Assembly: GCA_021779435.1 (NCBI GenBank)
Contig: JAJYAR010000007.1
Location: 1 to 20,546, forward strand
Direction of reading: 5' to 3'
DNA: 20,546 nt
Origin: a bacterium
Lineage (GTDB): Bacteria > Verrucomicrobiota > Verrucomicrobiae > JAJYAR01
The notes beneath the pieces were generated by a model. That model ran no database searches. It was not told the origin of the DNA and was given only the letters and a program-made list of their open reading frames with translations. Shown here piece by piece: positions 1 through 8,029 of the stretch; position 1 is the stretch's first letter; each line of letters opens with the position of its first letter. A program made the translations under genes and the position numbers.

Positions 1-494
1 CGCCGCGCCAGCGCGAAGAGGCCCATCGCGCCGAGCACAAAAACAAGCGGCGTCGCGAACGCAATTTGCGTCGGGATCAATTCGGCGATGAAGGACGGTT
101 TGAAATGCGCGATTTCAGCCCGTCCGAGCTGCTTGATGAAGGAAACCCAGTGGTGGTCGGCATTCCAGAGAATGACCGGCGAGAATACGATCAATGCAGT
201 AAGCCCGCCGAGATAGAGCCAGGGCGAGAGCAGCCACCGCCGCAGCTTCGGGACGCTGATCAGCCAGATCAGGATGGCGGGCCCGAAGAACAACGCGGTG
301 TATTTCGACAGCAGCGCCGCGCCGACCGCGCCGCCGACCGCAAGCCACCATGCACCGCGTCCGGTCTGAAGCACCTTGGCGAGAAAAAACAGCACGAAGC
401 TCGAGGCTGCCAGCAGGGGCCCGGGAACGGGCGCCACATTCTCGCTTTTCCTGCCTGTCGCACCCGTGGACTCGCAAACCTGATCCCAAGCCAT
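1..494 (-). pseudogene. 5'-truncated GT39/ArnT-type membrane glycosyltransferase (3' end outside window)
   Basis: The minus strand stays open from an ATG at 494-492 to the window edge. The translation reads like the middle of the ArnT/PMT_2 (GT39-like) polyprenyl-phosphate-sugar glycosyltransferase family. A hydrophobic segment PLLAASSFVLFFLAK is followed by a typical ETGR/WW-like stretch (LQTGRGAWWL), then LLSKYTALFFGPAIL and SPVILWNADHHWVSF, all family hallmarks. In full-length members these lie after about 130-180 residues that hold the catalytic acidic loop and the first membrane helices. Here fewer than 30 residues precede them, and the DNA upstream codes for a response-regulator domain on the other strand. 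I infer that the N-terminal half is lost, leaving a remnant. A shortened but translated protein, or an assembly junction, are alternatives. Family assignment is firm; pseudogene status is moderate. Confidence 0.6.
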
Positions 495-2583
495 GAATTC
501 ACCCGACCTCCGCGAGCACTTCCGGCTCCTGATTGTTGATGACCTCGCAACCATCCACGAGGACTTCCGCAAGATCCTGGAGCCTGCGACGTCGCCCGCC
601 GCGCTGCATGCCACCGCGGCCGCCCTGTTCGACGATCCGGCGCCGACGGCGGCACCTCTCGCGCGCTTCACCGTCGACTCCGCGTTCCAGGGAGCCGAGG
701 CGCTCGGCCTGGTCGAAAAGGCGGTCGCGGCAGGCCAGCCGTATGCGCTCGCGTTCGTCGATGTCCGCATGCCTCCGGGCTGGGATGGTCTCGAGACGAT
801 CCGCCGGCTCTGGACCGTTGATCCCGAGCTTCAGGTCGTGCTGTGCACCGCCTACTCCGACTACACCTGGACCGAGACGGTGCGGTCACTCGGGTTGAAC
901 TCGAACCTGATCATCCTCAAGAAGCCGTTCGACAACACCGAGGTCCTCCAGATGGCGCACGCCCTCGCCCGCAAATGGCAGCTTGCGCGCGAGAATGCCA
1001 ACCGGCTTGCCGAGCTCGACGAACTGGTACGGCAGCGCACCTCCGAACTGCGGCGCGCACAGGAGGCGTTCACGCAGGCGTTCGCCGCAAATCCGCATGC
1101 GCAGTCCGTGGTCGCGCTGGAGGACGGCACGATCCTCGCGGTCAACGAAGCCTTCGAGATCGCGCTCGGCCGGCCCGCCAAGTCCTTCATCGGGCTCAAT
1201 CTGGCTGAGTTCGGGTGCGGACTCGACCCGGCGAAGTTCGAGAAGCTCCGCGCCGAACTCCTCGCCGGCAACCCAGTGCAGAACCATGCATTCGTCCTGC
1301 GCCTCGAGGGCCGGCAGCCGCGCAATATCCGCTGCTTCGCACGTCCGGTGACGATCTCCGGCCGGCGTTGCGCGATCTGGGTCTTCGAGGATTTCACGGA
1401 GTACCTCCATCTCGAGACGCAATACCGCCAGGCGCAGAAAATGGAGGCGGTTGGCCAGCTCGCGGCCGGCGTTGCGCATGACTTCAACAACCTGCTGACG
1501 GTCATCCAGTGCTATACGACGGAGCTTCTCGGGAAACCGGCAAACGCGTCGCTCCGGCCGCTGCTCGAGCCGATTCACACCGCCGCACTTCGCGCGGCCA
1601 CGCTCACACGACAGCTCCTCGTGTTCAGCCGGAAACAGATCGCCCAGTTCGAGGAGCTCGATGTCGCCGCCGTGCTCTCGGGCATGCGTCCGTTTCTCAA
1701 CAGGCTCATCGGCGAGCACGTCAATCTCGTGTGGAGCTTCCCGGATTCGCTGCCATCAATCCAGGGCGATGCCGCCGCCGTCGAGCAGATCGTCGTCAAC
1801 CTGGTCGTGAATGCACGCGACGCCGTGGCGCGCGGCGGCACGGTCAAGCTGAACGTGACGGTGTGCGATTTCGCGACCGCCGCCGAGGCGCGACATGCGC
1901 AGGGTGCGGCCGGCCGGTACATCGCCCTCCAGATCGCCGACAACGGCAGCGGCATTCCGCCCGAGGTGCTGCCAAGGATATTCGAGCCGTTCTTCACGAC
2001 AAAGGGCGTCGGCAAAGGGACCGGGCTGGGCCTATCCACCGTTTACTCGCTCGCACGCCAGCATCAGGGCTGGATCGATGTGCAGACCGCGGTTGGCGAG
2101 GGGACGACGTTCACGGTCTTCCTCCCCGTGGCACAGCGCGTCGGCGAGAACGACGGGGAGCTCCCAGCCGAGCAGCACACGCCCGACACGCTCCCGAAGA
2201 TTCGGATCCTCGCCGTCGAGGACGACGTTGCGATCCAGACGATGCTGAAGGCGCTCTTTGAACGCTATCAGGTACCGTGCGCAGTCGTCCGCGACGCATC
2301 GTGGGCGTTGAGCGAATGGCACTGCGCCGGTCCGTTCGACCTGGTCATCACCGATGTCGTGATGCCCGGGAAGATTTCCGGCGTCGAACTCGCCCGACAG
2401 TTGCGCGCACTCTCACCCGGGCTCCCCATCGTGTTCATCACGGGTTACAGCGCCGAGCATGTCGCCGACGAGAAGATCGATATCCCGGGACCCGCGCCCC
2501 GGATCGCGCTGAAGCCGTTTACCGTGGCCTCGCTCACGGAGGCGATCGTCGAGGTGCTCAAGACCGCGCGCCCGACGAACTGA
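493..2583 (+). CDS. Hybrid sensor histidine kinase: receiver-PAS-HisKA-HATPase-receiver
   Basis: A 696-residue cytoplasmic signalling protein with no membrane segment. An N-terminal receiver (about residues 10-155) has the acidic pocket LLIVDD, phospho-acceptor Asp90 in FVDVRMPP and the KKPF lysine. A short coiled linker leads to a PAS-like domain (about 190-305). HisKA carries His329 in [11 protein letters not shown]. The HATPase domain shows N-box [10 protein letters not shown]1 DNGSGIP, F-box FEPFFTTK and [11 protein letters not shown]-terminal receiver (about 570-690) has Asp621 in VITDVVMPG and a LKPF lysine. The layout suggests that the kinase is controlled by phosphorylation of its own N-terminal receiver, feeding a phosphorelay; no partner regulator lies nearby. 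ATG 493 is the first start after an in-frame TGA at 481. It overlaps the antisense ATG of the glycosyltransferase remnant at a CATG. The 3' end is 3 nt from the convergent ferredoxin gene. Confidence 0.93.
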   Translation: MNSPDLREHFRLLIVDDLATIHEDFRKILEPATSPAALHATAAALFDDPAPTAAPLARFTVDSAFQGAEALGLVEKAVAAGQPYALAFVDVRMPPGWDGLETIRRLWTVDPELQVVLCTAYSDYTWTETVRSLGLNSNLIILKKPFDNTEVLQMAHALARKWQLARENANRLAELDELVRQRTSELRRAQEAFTQAFAANPHAQSVVALEDGTILAVNEAFEIALGRPAKSFIGLNLAEFGCGLDPAKFEKLRAELLAGNPVQNHAFVLRLEGRQPRNIRCFARPVTISGRRCAIWVFEDFTEYLHLETQYRQAQKMEAVGQLAAGVAHDFNNLLTVIQCYTTELLGKPANASLRPLLEPIHTAALRAATLTRQLLVFSRKQIAQFEELDVAAVLSGMRPFLNRLIGEHVNLVWSFPDSLPSIQGDAAAVEQIVVNLVVNARDAVARGGTVKLNVTVCDFATAAEARHAQGAAGRYIALQIADNGSGIPPEVLPRIFEPFFTTKGVGKGTGLGLSTVYSLARQHQGWIDVQTAVGEGTTFTVFLPVAQRVGENDGELPAEQHTPDTLPKIRILAVEDDVAIQTMLKALFERYQVPCAVVRDASWALSEWHCAGPFDLVITDVVMPGKISGVELARQLRALSPGLPIVFITGYSAEHVADEKIDIPGPAPRIALKPFTVASLTEAIVEVLKTARPTN

Positions 2584-2586
2584 CGC

Positions 2587-2937
2587 TCAAGGGAGCGGAT
2601 GGCGGGCAACGATCCATTCCTCGACCGGATTTCCGGCGAGGAGGTGCTCGCGTACGATGCGCTCGCACCGCTCAGGCGTGACCCCGGCATACCAGACGCC
2701 TTCCGGATACACGACGAGGTTGGGGCCGCCCTGGCAGATGCGCAGGCAATCTGCTTTTGTCCGCAGCGCCGGGACGTTCAGCTCCTTGATCAGCCGCTTC
2801 AACGTTTCCCACGTCGCCTGCCCGTCGGCGGTCGCACAGCAGTTGGGACCGATGCACAGGAACGCGTGTCGCCGCGCCTGCGCGAGCCCCATCTTTTCAA
2901 AGGCCTTCCGGGTAAACATGTCGGCTTGGTCTGCCAT
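2587..2937 (-). CDS. (2Fe-2S) ferredoxin, thioredoxin-like fold
   Basis: A 116-residue protein of the small thioredoxin-like [2Fe-2S] ferredoxin family, a soluble electron carrier related to NuoE and Shethna-type domains. Candidate cluster ligands are Cys28 and Cys33/34 in the stretch FLCIGPNCC, and Cys64 and Cys68 in CLRICQGGP. The following NLVVYPEGVWYAGVTPERCERIVREHL is the family's usual C-terminal strand-helix. The frame stays open further upstream to 3198, but that extension runs through an intergenic hairpin repeat and has no ferredoxin similarity, so I start at the ATG at 2937. This gives the usual family length of about 105-120 residues. The gene ends 3 nt from the convergent kinase gene and is divergent from the HD-domain gene. 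Its redox partner cannot be told from the context. Confidence 0.88.
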   Translation of the reverse strand: MADQADMFTRKAFEKMGLAQARRHAFLCIGPNCCATADGQATWETLKRLIKELNVPALRTKADCLRICQGGPNLVVYPEGVWYAGVTPERCERIVREHLLAGNPVEEWIVARHPLP

Positions 2938-3012
2938 GACCGGGAACGCTACGGCTCCTCCGGCCGCAAAGCCAAGCGTGCGAAGATCGTCCCGGTTCCC
3001 CCGGCCCCCCCC

Positions 3013-3096
3013 TGTAGGAGCAAATTCATTTGCGACCGGCACGTCGCGCGCGCCCACACGCCCCTCCAATGCATCGCAGATAAATCTGCTCCTACA
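3013..3096. repeat. REP-like paired hairpin, family A, copy 1
   Basis: Two 23-nt arms (3013-3035 and 3074-3096) are inverted copies matching at 20 of 23 positions, separated by 38 nt. Each begins from the outside with TGTAGGAGC and contains its own small hairpin. The left hairpin is GCAAAT/ATTTGC with a TC loop; the right is GCAGAT/ATCTGC with an AA loop. The arms differ by an A-T to G-C pair swap that keeps both hairpins intact. The element sits in the 259-nt divergent space between the ferredoxin and HD-domain genes. A second copy lies at 16798-16873. Confidence 0.85.
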
Positions 3097-3196
3097 GCGC
3101 CATCGCGGGCACGTCTGATTTGCGGCCGAAGCGCGTTGATTGTGGATCCGTTCCGGCATTGCAGCGGCGAGCATCGGGGGCTTTCGTCCGCTCATC

Positions 3197-3823
3197 ATGT
3201 CCTCCGCGAATCCCGCCCCTTCCCTTTCTCCGGCAGCACGACTGGCACGTCAGATCGAGTTCATCGTCGAATGCGACAAACTGAAGGACATCTTCCGCCA
3301 GACGATTCTCACGAAGACCCGGCGCGCCGAAAACGACGCCGAGCATTCGTGGCACCTCTGCCTCTGCGTCATCGTGCTCGCTGAACACGCCAACGTCCCG
3401 AACCTCGACGTCCTTCGCGTGCTGAAGATGGTGATCGTTCACGACCTCGTTGAAATCGATGCCGGTGACACCTTCGCCTACGACACCGCAGCCATGGCGC
3501 ATCAGCACGAGCGCGAGGCCATCGCCGCCGATCGGATCTTTGGCATGCTGCCGGCCGACCAGTGCGCCGAATTCCGGGCGCTGTGGGACGAATTCGAGGA
3601 GAAGACGACACCCGAGTCCAAGTTCGCCACCGCGGTCGACCGCTTCCAACCCATGCTGCTCAACTGCCGCACCCAGGGCGGCGCCTGGCAGAAGCATGGC
3701 ATCACCCACGATCGCGTCGTCGCCCGCAACAAGCATGTCGCCGACGGATGCAACGAGCTTTGGGCCTACGCCGAACAGATGCTCAATGACGCCGTCGCCG
3801 CTGGACACCTGCCCGTGAAGTAA
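3197..3823 (+). CDS. HD-domain hydrolase, YfbR/HDDC2-like 5'-deoxynucleotidase family
   Basis: A 208-residue soluble HD-superfamily protein (HD_3 type). Likely metal ligands are His50 in AEHSWHL, the HD pair His82-Asp83 in IVHDLVEIDAGD and Asp148 in TAVDRFQP; Glu86 and Asp91 are probable catalytic-site acids. Family members such as E. coli YfbR and human HDDC2 dephosphorylate deoxynucleoside 5'-monophosphates, so a nucleotide-pool role is likely, though the substrate is inferred. The ATG at 3197 is chosen because the protein core begins soon after it; the frame stays open back to 3140 without family similarity. The leader is pyrimidine-rich with no Shine-Dalgarno. The stop is followed within 15 nt by a REP-like hairpin. 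It is unrelated in function to the carbohydrate genes downstream. Confidence 0.85.
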   Translation: MSSANPAPSLSPAARLARQIEFIVECDKLKDIFRQTILTKTRRAENDAEHSWHLCLCVIVLAEHANVPNLDVLRVLKMVIVHDLVEIDAGDTFAYDTAAMAHQHEREAIAADRIFGMLPADQCAEFRALWDEFEEKTTPESKFATAVDRFQPMLLNCRTQGGAWQKHGITHDRVVARNKHVADGCNELWAYAEQMLNDAVAAGHLPVK

Positions 3824-3835
3824 GCCCGCCCGAGG

Positions 3836-3863
3836 CGGAGCGCGTTGTTCCTTGCGCGCTCCG
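3836..3863. repeat. REP-like hairpin, family B, unit 1 (inverted orientation)
   Basis: Arms CGGAGCGCG and CGCGCTCCG form a perfect 9-bp stem around a 10-nt loop, 13 nt after the stop of the HD-domain gene. Read on the minus strand it ends in CTCCGCC, matching the stem-then-CCACC layout of the other family B units. It may also act as a 3'-end hairpin for the HD-domain mRNA, but no T-tract follows. Confidence 0.75.
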
Positions 3864-3930
3864 TCTGCCTTCGACTCCTGCTCTTCTGTCTTCCGTGTGG
3901 CTCCGATGCCACTTGCCTCGAAAGCAATCC

Positions 3931-3958
3931 GAACCCGCTGGGACAGCGGGTTCCACCT
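3931..3958. repeat. REP-like hairpin, family B, unit 2 (direct orientation)
   Basis: A 9-bp stem, GAACCCGCT/AGCGGGTTC, with loop GGGAC and tail CACCT. It forms an inverted pair with the unit at 3836-3863. It is nearly identical in plan to the unit at 18318-18345, from which it differs by two compensated base pairs. Confidence 0.75.
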
Positions 3959-4184
3959 CGGTCACCGCGGGCTTTCGTTCGCCGATCTTCTCCGACTCTC
4001 CCTTTCGTATCTTTCGTACCCCGGGGTGACCAAGACGGGACCACCTCATGCCAAGTACTGGTGATACATTCCGGCTTGGACCCCCACTTCACTCAAGTTT
4101 CCGTCGCCCTTGTTCGCCGCCGGACTGTCCGTACCCTGACTTCCGCATCCTGCCCCCAATCTGCCCGTCCCGCTCCTCATCCCT
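3959..4184. other. Intergenic leader of the lyase-paralogue cluster
   Basis: Together with the family B repeats this is a 361-nt gene-free stretch between the HD-domain gene and the first lyase paralogue. I see no RNA gene, operator palindrome or convincing promoter in it. It must hold the promoter for 4185-7787 unless that cluster is read through from upstream. The last 20 nt before the ATG are strongly pyrimidine-rich. Confidence 0.5.
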
Positions 4185-5513
4185 ATGCACCCCCTTCGTC
4201 TGTCTGTGTGCTTGCTGCTCGCCGCCACGGCTCGCTCGTTCGCTGCCGACGCTTCCATGCCCGTTCCGCTGCCGTCCGACTGGATCGACCCGCAAACCGG
4301 GCATCGTATCATCCGGCTCTCTCCCGACGAGGGAGGTTCCAGTCTCTACTTTCACCAGCGGAGCTACACGCCCGAAGGCGACAAGATCATCATCAACACG
4401 GATGAGGGCATCACGTCCGTCGATCTCACCACCCTCGGCGTGTCGCCGCCGAAGCGCGAGGTGATCGCCTCCGGCGCCGCCGGCCTGATCGCCACGTCGT
4501 GGCGCGCCCGCGAGGCATACTTCCGCAAGGGCGGCTCCCTCATGGCGGTCAACATCGACACGAAAGCCGTCCGCGAGGTCGTCAAATATCCCGCCGAGTT
4601 CGCGCAGTTCGCCGGCGCCACCGCCATCAACTGTGACGAGACGCTCCTCGTCGGCATCGCCCAGGATCCCAACGGGAAGACCACGCCGCGCCTCCCTCCC
4701 AGCGGCAAGCTCGGCCCCGCAAACCCGGGCAGCCTCGAGCCGCGTTGGGCGCAGGGGCTTCCGATGATGATCTACACCGTCAACATCAAGACGGGCGAGG
4801 TGAAGGTCATCCATCGCGAGAACGACTGGACCAACCACCTCCAATGCTCCCCCACGGATCCCATGCAGATCCTGTTCTGCCACGAGGGTCCGTGGCATTA
4901 CAACGATCGCACCTGGACGATTCGGGCCGACGGCACCGGCCTCAAGCTCCTCCACGAGCGCACGATGAACATGGAGATCGAGGGACACGAGTTCTTCGGC
5001 CAGGACGGCAAGACCGTGTTCTTCGACCTCCAGACGCCGCAGAGCGCCGTGTTCTGGCTCGCCGGCGTCGACCTCGCGACCGGGCACCGGACCTGGTACC
5101 ACCTCGAACGCAACGAGTGGTCGGTCCACTACAACGTCTCGCTCGATGGCACGCTCTTCGCCGGTGACGGCGGCGGCCCCACCAGTGTCGCAGCCCGGCT
5201 TCCCGACGGCACCCCACTCCCCGGCGGGAACGGTCAATGGATCTACCTTTTCCGTCCCACGCCCGTCCGCGGCAGCTCCTTCCGCGACAAGAAGGACCTC
5301 ATCGACGTCGGCTACTTCAAGTCGGAGCGACTCGTTGACATGTCGAACCACGACTACAGCAAGACGACCGGCGTGGAACCGAATCTCACCTTCACGCCTG
5401 ACGGCAAGTGGCTCATCTTCAGCGGGAATTTCCACACCAACCCGCGGAACGGCTCGAAGGCAAAGAAGCATGTCTATGCGGTTGAAATCGCGAAACACGC
5501 AACGAACCCCTAG
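4185..5513 (+). CDS. Exported oligogalacturonate lyase-like (PL22-like) beta-propeller protein 1
   Basis: A 442-residue protein with a signal peptide (MHPLRLSVCLLLAATARSFA, cleavage near residue 20-23). The rest is a WD40/beta-propeller homologous along its length to PL22 oligogalacturonate lyases. Shared blocks are GHRIIRLSPDEGGSSLYF, NHLQCSPTDP (His218, at the family's catalytic His), FCHEGPW, GHEFFGQDG (His268, a metal-ligand position), WSVHYNVSLDGTLFAGDGG (His315) and LTFTPDGKWLIF. At the canonical metal motif Q-x-x-H-x-H this protein has Glu398 and Asn400 instead of the two His. Known PL22 enzymes are cytoplasmic and cleave short unsaturated galacturonides by beta-elimination; an exported form suggests another location and perhaps another substrate. 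It is first in a three-gene cluster, 92 nt before its paralogue. The family fold is near certain; lyase activity is open. Confidence 0.85.
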   Translation: MHPLRLSVCLLLAATARSFAADASMPVPLPSDWIDPQTGHRIIRLSPDEGGSSLYFHQRSYTPEGDKIIINTDEGITSVDLTTLGVSPPKREVIASGAAGLIATSWRAREAYFRKGGSLMAVNIDTKAVREVVKYPAEFAQFAGATAINCDETLLVGIAQDPNGKTTPRLPPSGKLGPANPGSLEPRWAQGLPMMIYTVNIKTGEVKVIHRENDWTNHLQCSPTDPMQILFCHEGPWHYNDRTWTIRADGTGLKLLHERTMNMEIEGHEFFGQDGKTVFFDLQTPQSAVFWLAGVDLATGHRTWYHLERNEWSVHYNVSLDGTLFAGDGGGPTSVAARLPDGTPLPGGNGQWIYLFRPTPVRGSSFRDKKDLIDVGYFKSERLVDMSNHDYSKTTGVEPNLTFTPDGKWLIFSGNFHTNPRNGSKAKKHVYAVEIAKHATNP

Positions 5514-5605
5514 CCCCGCGGTCGAGCATCGCATCTGAATTCAACCATCCCGGGCGCCCGAGTCCCGCGCAGCCCGGACCTCGTTCAACACATCTCCGTT
5601 TTCCC

Positions 5606-6973
5606 ATGGCATTCACATTCCGTCTCTCCGCAGTCCTTCTCGCCTCGCTGTGCGCCTTTGCAGCGCGCGGCGCCGACAACTCACCGTCCGAATGGATCGA
5701 CCCGGACACCGGCCACCGCGTCGTGCGGCTTTCCACCGAACCGGGCACCGCCAGCCTCTATTTTCACCAGAACGCCTACACACCCGATGGCAAGTTCCTG
5801 ATTGTCACGAACCCCGAGGGCATCGCGAAGATCAACCTCGCCACCCGCCAGCTCACCCAGCTCGTCGAGGGCAACGTCAACGTCGTGGTCGTCGGACACA
5901 AAACCGGCGATGTCTATTACACGAAGCGCACTCCTGACGGCACGTTCGTGTACGCCACCAATACGGACACGAAGGCCACCCGTCAGGTCGCCAAGCTGCC
6001 CGCCGGCGGCGTCTCCTCCATCAACGCCGACGAGACGCTGATGCTCGGCCTGTCCGTGCAGGGCGCCGGTGCCCGTCCGCTCGGCACGGTATCCGAGAAG
6101 GACGCCAAACAGGGCCAGCCGAGCATGAGCAACACTTCCGCCGGCCAGCCCGCGACGAAGGATCGCAACCCGACTTTCCAGGCCAATTACCAGGCGACAT
6201 GGCCGGACGGCCGCCCCATGACGTACGCCGAGGCCAAGGACCTCGCACTTCACAACCGGCTCATGGAAATCCGCAAGGGTCCGCCGCAGACGATCTTCAC
6301 CGTCAACATCCAGACAGGTGAGATCAAGAACGTGGTTTCGGAGAGCGAATGGCTCGGCCATCTCCAGTTCTCCCCCACCGATCCCAACCAGATCATGTTC
6401 TGCCACGAGGGCACCTGGCATGAGGTTGATCGCGTCTGGCTCGTTCGCACCGACGGCACCGGGCTCACGAATGTCCACCGCCGCATCATGAACATGGAAA
6501 TTGCCGGCCATGAGTTCTTCGGCGCCGACGGCAAGTGGATCTGGTATGACCTACAGACCCCACGTGGCGTCGACTTCTGGGTCGGCGGCTACGAAATCGC
6601 GACCGGCAAGCGTCTGTGGTACCACCTCCAGCAGAACGAATGGTCCGTCCACTTCAACGTCTCACCCGATGGCAAGCTGTTCTGCGGCGACGGCGGCGAC
6701 GAGGAGATGGTTGCCCACGCCAAAGACGGAAAGTGGATCTATCTCTTCACCCCCGAAAGAGTTCCGGATGTCGCTGGCGTGAAGAACCCCAACTCCGGCA
6801 ACCTGATCGACATCGGCGTCTTCAAGTCCGAGCGGCTGGTCAACATGGCGAAGCACGACTACAAGCTCGAGCCGAACGTCTCCTTCACCCCCGACATGAA
6901 GTGGATCGTTTTCCGGTCCAACATGAGCGGTGCCGTCCACACCTACATGGTCGAAATCGCCAAGGCCAAGTAA
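5606..6973 (+). CDS. Exported oligogalacturonate lyase-like (PL22-like) beta-propeller protein 2
   Basis: A 455-residue paralogue of the preceding gene, with signal peptide MAFTFRLSAVLLASLCAFAA. The same blocks appear in order: GHRVVRLSTEPGTASLYF, GHLQFSPTDP (His252), FCHEG, NMEIAGHEFFGADG (His302), EWSVHFNVSPDGKLFCGDGG (His349) and LEPNVSFTPDMKW. It shares the Glu-x-Asn replacement (Glu422, Asn424) at the family's His-x-His metal motif. Between blades it has an inserted polar segment (about residues 150-225, Gln/Ser/Thr-rich then a YAEAKDLALHNRL helix) that is shorter in the paralogue and may shape the substrate site. It sits 92 nt after protein 1 and 55 nt before the Gly/Gln-rich protein, so co-transcription is likely. 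The pair presumably arose by duplication, and retention of both suggests different substrates or oligomer sizes. Confidence 0.85.
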   Translation: MAFTFRLSAVLLASLCAFAARGADNSPSEWIDPDTGHRVVRLSTEPGTASLYFHQNAYTPDGKFLIVTNPEGIAKINLATRQLTQLVEGNVNVVVVGHKTGDVYYTKRTPDGTFVYATNTDTKATRQVAKLPAGGVSSINADETLMLGLSVQGAGARPLGTVSEKDAKQGQPSMSNTSAGQPATKDRNPTFQANYQATWPDGRPMTYAEAKDLALHNRLMEIRKGPPQTIFTVNIQTGEIKNVVSESEWLGHLQFSPTDPNQIMFCHEGTWHEVDRVWLVRTDGTGLTNVHRRIMNMEIAGHEFFGADGKWIWYDLQTPRGVDFWVGGYEIATGKRLWYHLQQNEWSVHFNVSPDGKLFCGDGGDEEMVAHAKDGKWIYLFTPERVPDVAGVKNPNSGNLIDIGVFKSERLVNMAKHDYKLEPNVSFTPDMKWIVFRSNMSGAVHTYMVEIAKAK

Positions 6974-7028
6974 CGTTTGTCACCCGCATGCGTCGTTCTG
7001 CTGGTTCGATCCCAAAACTAACACACCC

Positions 7029-7787
7029 ATGAAGAAATTGATTATTCCCTGCGTCGCAGCCGCTTTTGCAGCTTCCTATGCTTTCGCTGCACCTGCTGAC
7101 GACGTGAAGGCGGCGGCCAAGAAGCTCGCCGATGCCCAGAATTACACCTGGACCACACAGACACAGAATGCTGGCGGTCAGGGCGGCGGCTTCGGCGGCG
7201 GCGCCGTGACCGGCATGGCCGAAAAAGGTGGCTTCACCATGACCACGCGCGAAACCCAGAACGGCCCGATGCAGACGGTCCGCAAGGGCGAGCAGATGGT
7301 CATGCAGCGCGACGGCCAGTGGGTCACGCGCGAGGAGATGATGGCGCAGTTCGGCGGTGGCCAGGGCGGCGGACAGGGCGGCCAGGGCGGACAGCGTGCT
7401 GGCCAGCGCGGTGGCATGTTCGGAGCGGTCAATCCCGCCGAAGAGGTCACAGCGCTCGTCGACAGCGCAAAGGATTTCAAGGCTGCCGACGGCGCCATTG
7501 TCGGAACGCTGACCGACGAGGCCATTGCACAGCGCCTGTCGTTCGGCGGTCGCGGTGGACAAGGTGGCGGCCAGCCCGCCGCTGCTCCCAAGAACGCCTC
7601 GGGTTCGGTCAAGTTCTGGGTCAAGGACGGCGCCCTCACCAAGTACGAGCTCAACGTGAAGGGCACCATGACCGGCCGTGATGGCCAGGAGCGTCAGATC
7701 GACCGCACCACGACGACCGAGATCAAGGACATCGGCACCACCAAGGTGAATGTCCCGGCAGACGCCAAGAAGAAGCTCGACGCCTGA
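7029..7787 (+). CDS. Exported Gly/Gln-rich protein, possibly LolA/LppX-like
   Basis: A 252-residue protein whose function I do not recognise with confidence. Signal peptide MKKLIIPCVAAAFAASYAFA has no lipobox at the cleavage site. Three Gly/Gln-rich tracts (about residues 48-58, 108-130, 172-183) interrupt alternating charged/hydrophobic stretches that look like beta-strands. The end (FWVKDGALTKYELNVKG, then DIGTTKVNVPADAKKKL) resembles the closing strands of LolA/LppX-type lipid-binding folds, where a final vP.eakk+L motif is common. The Gly tracts would be long flexible loops on such a fold. The start ATG at 7029 is chosen for the signal peptide; the frame stays open upstream without signal. 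It is last in the cluster with the two lyase paralogues and is followed by a strong terminator, so it is probably part of the same exported module. Confidence 0.75.
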   Translation: MKKLIIPCVAAAFAASYAFAAPADDVKAAAKKLADAQNYTWTTQTQNAGGQGGGFGGGAVTGMAEKGGFTMTTRETQNGPMQTVRKGEQMVMQRDGQWVTREEMMAQFGGGQGGGQGGQGGQRAGQRGGMFGAVNPAEEVTALVDSAKDFKAADGAIVGTLTDEAIAQRLSFGGRGGQGGGQPAAAPKNASGSVKFWVKDGALTKYELNVKGTMTGRDGQERQIDRTTTTEIKDIGTTKVNVPADAKKKLDA

Positions 7788-7812
7788 GTCTTTCAAATCA
7801 GGGCAGTTTCAC

Positions 7813-7847
7813 ACCCGCCGGTGCCAAAAGCGCCGGCGGGTTTTTTT
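7813..7847 (+). terminator. Rho-independent terminator
   Basis: A 12-bp stem (7813-7824 with 7830-7841, one T-G wobble) with loop CAAAA is followed directly by seven T (7841-7847). It lies 25 nt after the stop of the Gly/Gln-rich protein and closes the 4185-7787 cluster. This is the clearest intrinsic terminator in the window. Confidence 0.93.
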
Positions 7848-7928
7848 GTCTCGTTGCAGCCGGGATCCACAGACCCCGGCGCCTTTCGCCCGCCCGGCGG
7901 TCCGGCCCGGCCTCGAGCCCCCGAATCC

Positions 7929-7948
7929 CCGGCCTCTGCGGAGGCCGG
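7929..7948. repeat. GC-rich hairpin near the 3' end of the phosphatase gene
   Basis: A perfect 8-bp stem CCGGCCTC/GAGGCCGG with loop TGCG is followed by CTACACC. It lies in the 242-nt gap between convergent genes, 81 nt from the phosphatase stop. The hairpin plus a C-TACA-like tail recalls the family A repeats, so it may be another REP-type unit. No T-tract is present. Confidence 0.5.
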
Positions 7949-8029
7949 CTACACCGGACCACGGAACGCCGGCCACGACAGCAAAGACGCCCACGTTCCC
8001 CGCGGGCGCCCTCCGCGAACGCAGGAGGC

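Noticed and set aside
66..539. Plus-strand open frame (157 codons) at the window start
   Set aside because: It is the antisense shadow of the glycosyltransferase remnant; the translation is low-complexity and charged, without domains.
2938..3198. N-terminal extension of the ferredoxin frame
   Set aside because: The extra 87 residues pass through a hairpin repeat and have no ferredoxin similarity; the ATG at 2937 gives normal family length.
2599..3384. Plus-strand open frame (261 codons) over the ferredoxin gene and the start of the HD gene
   Set aside because: It overlaps two well-supported genes in other frames and has no domain signal.
4089..5534. Minus-strand open frame (481 codons) opposite the first lyase paralogue
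   Set aside because: Antisense shadow; the opposite strand has a signal peptide and PL22-like motifs throughout.
6976..6986. TTTGTCACCCG resembling a half-site of the 14.4-kb palindrome
   Set aside because: Only one arm is present, without its partner; chance similarity cannot be excluded.
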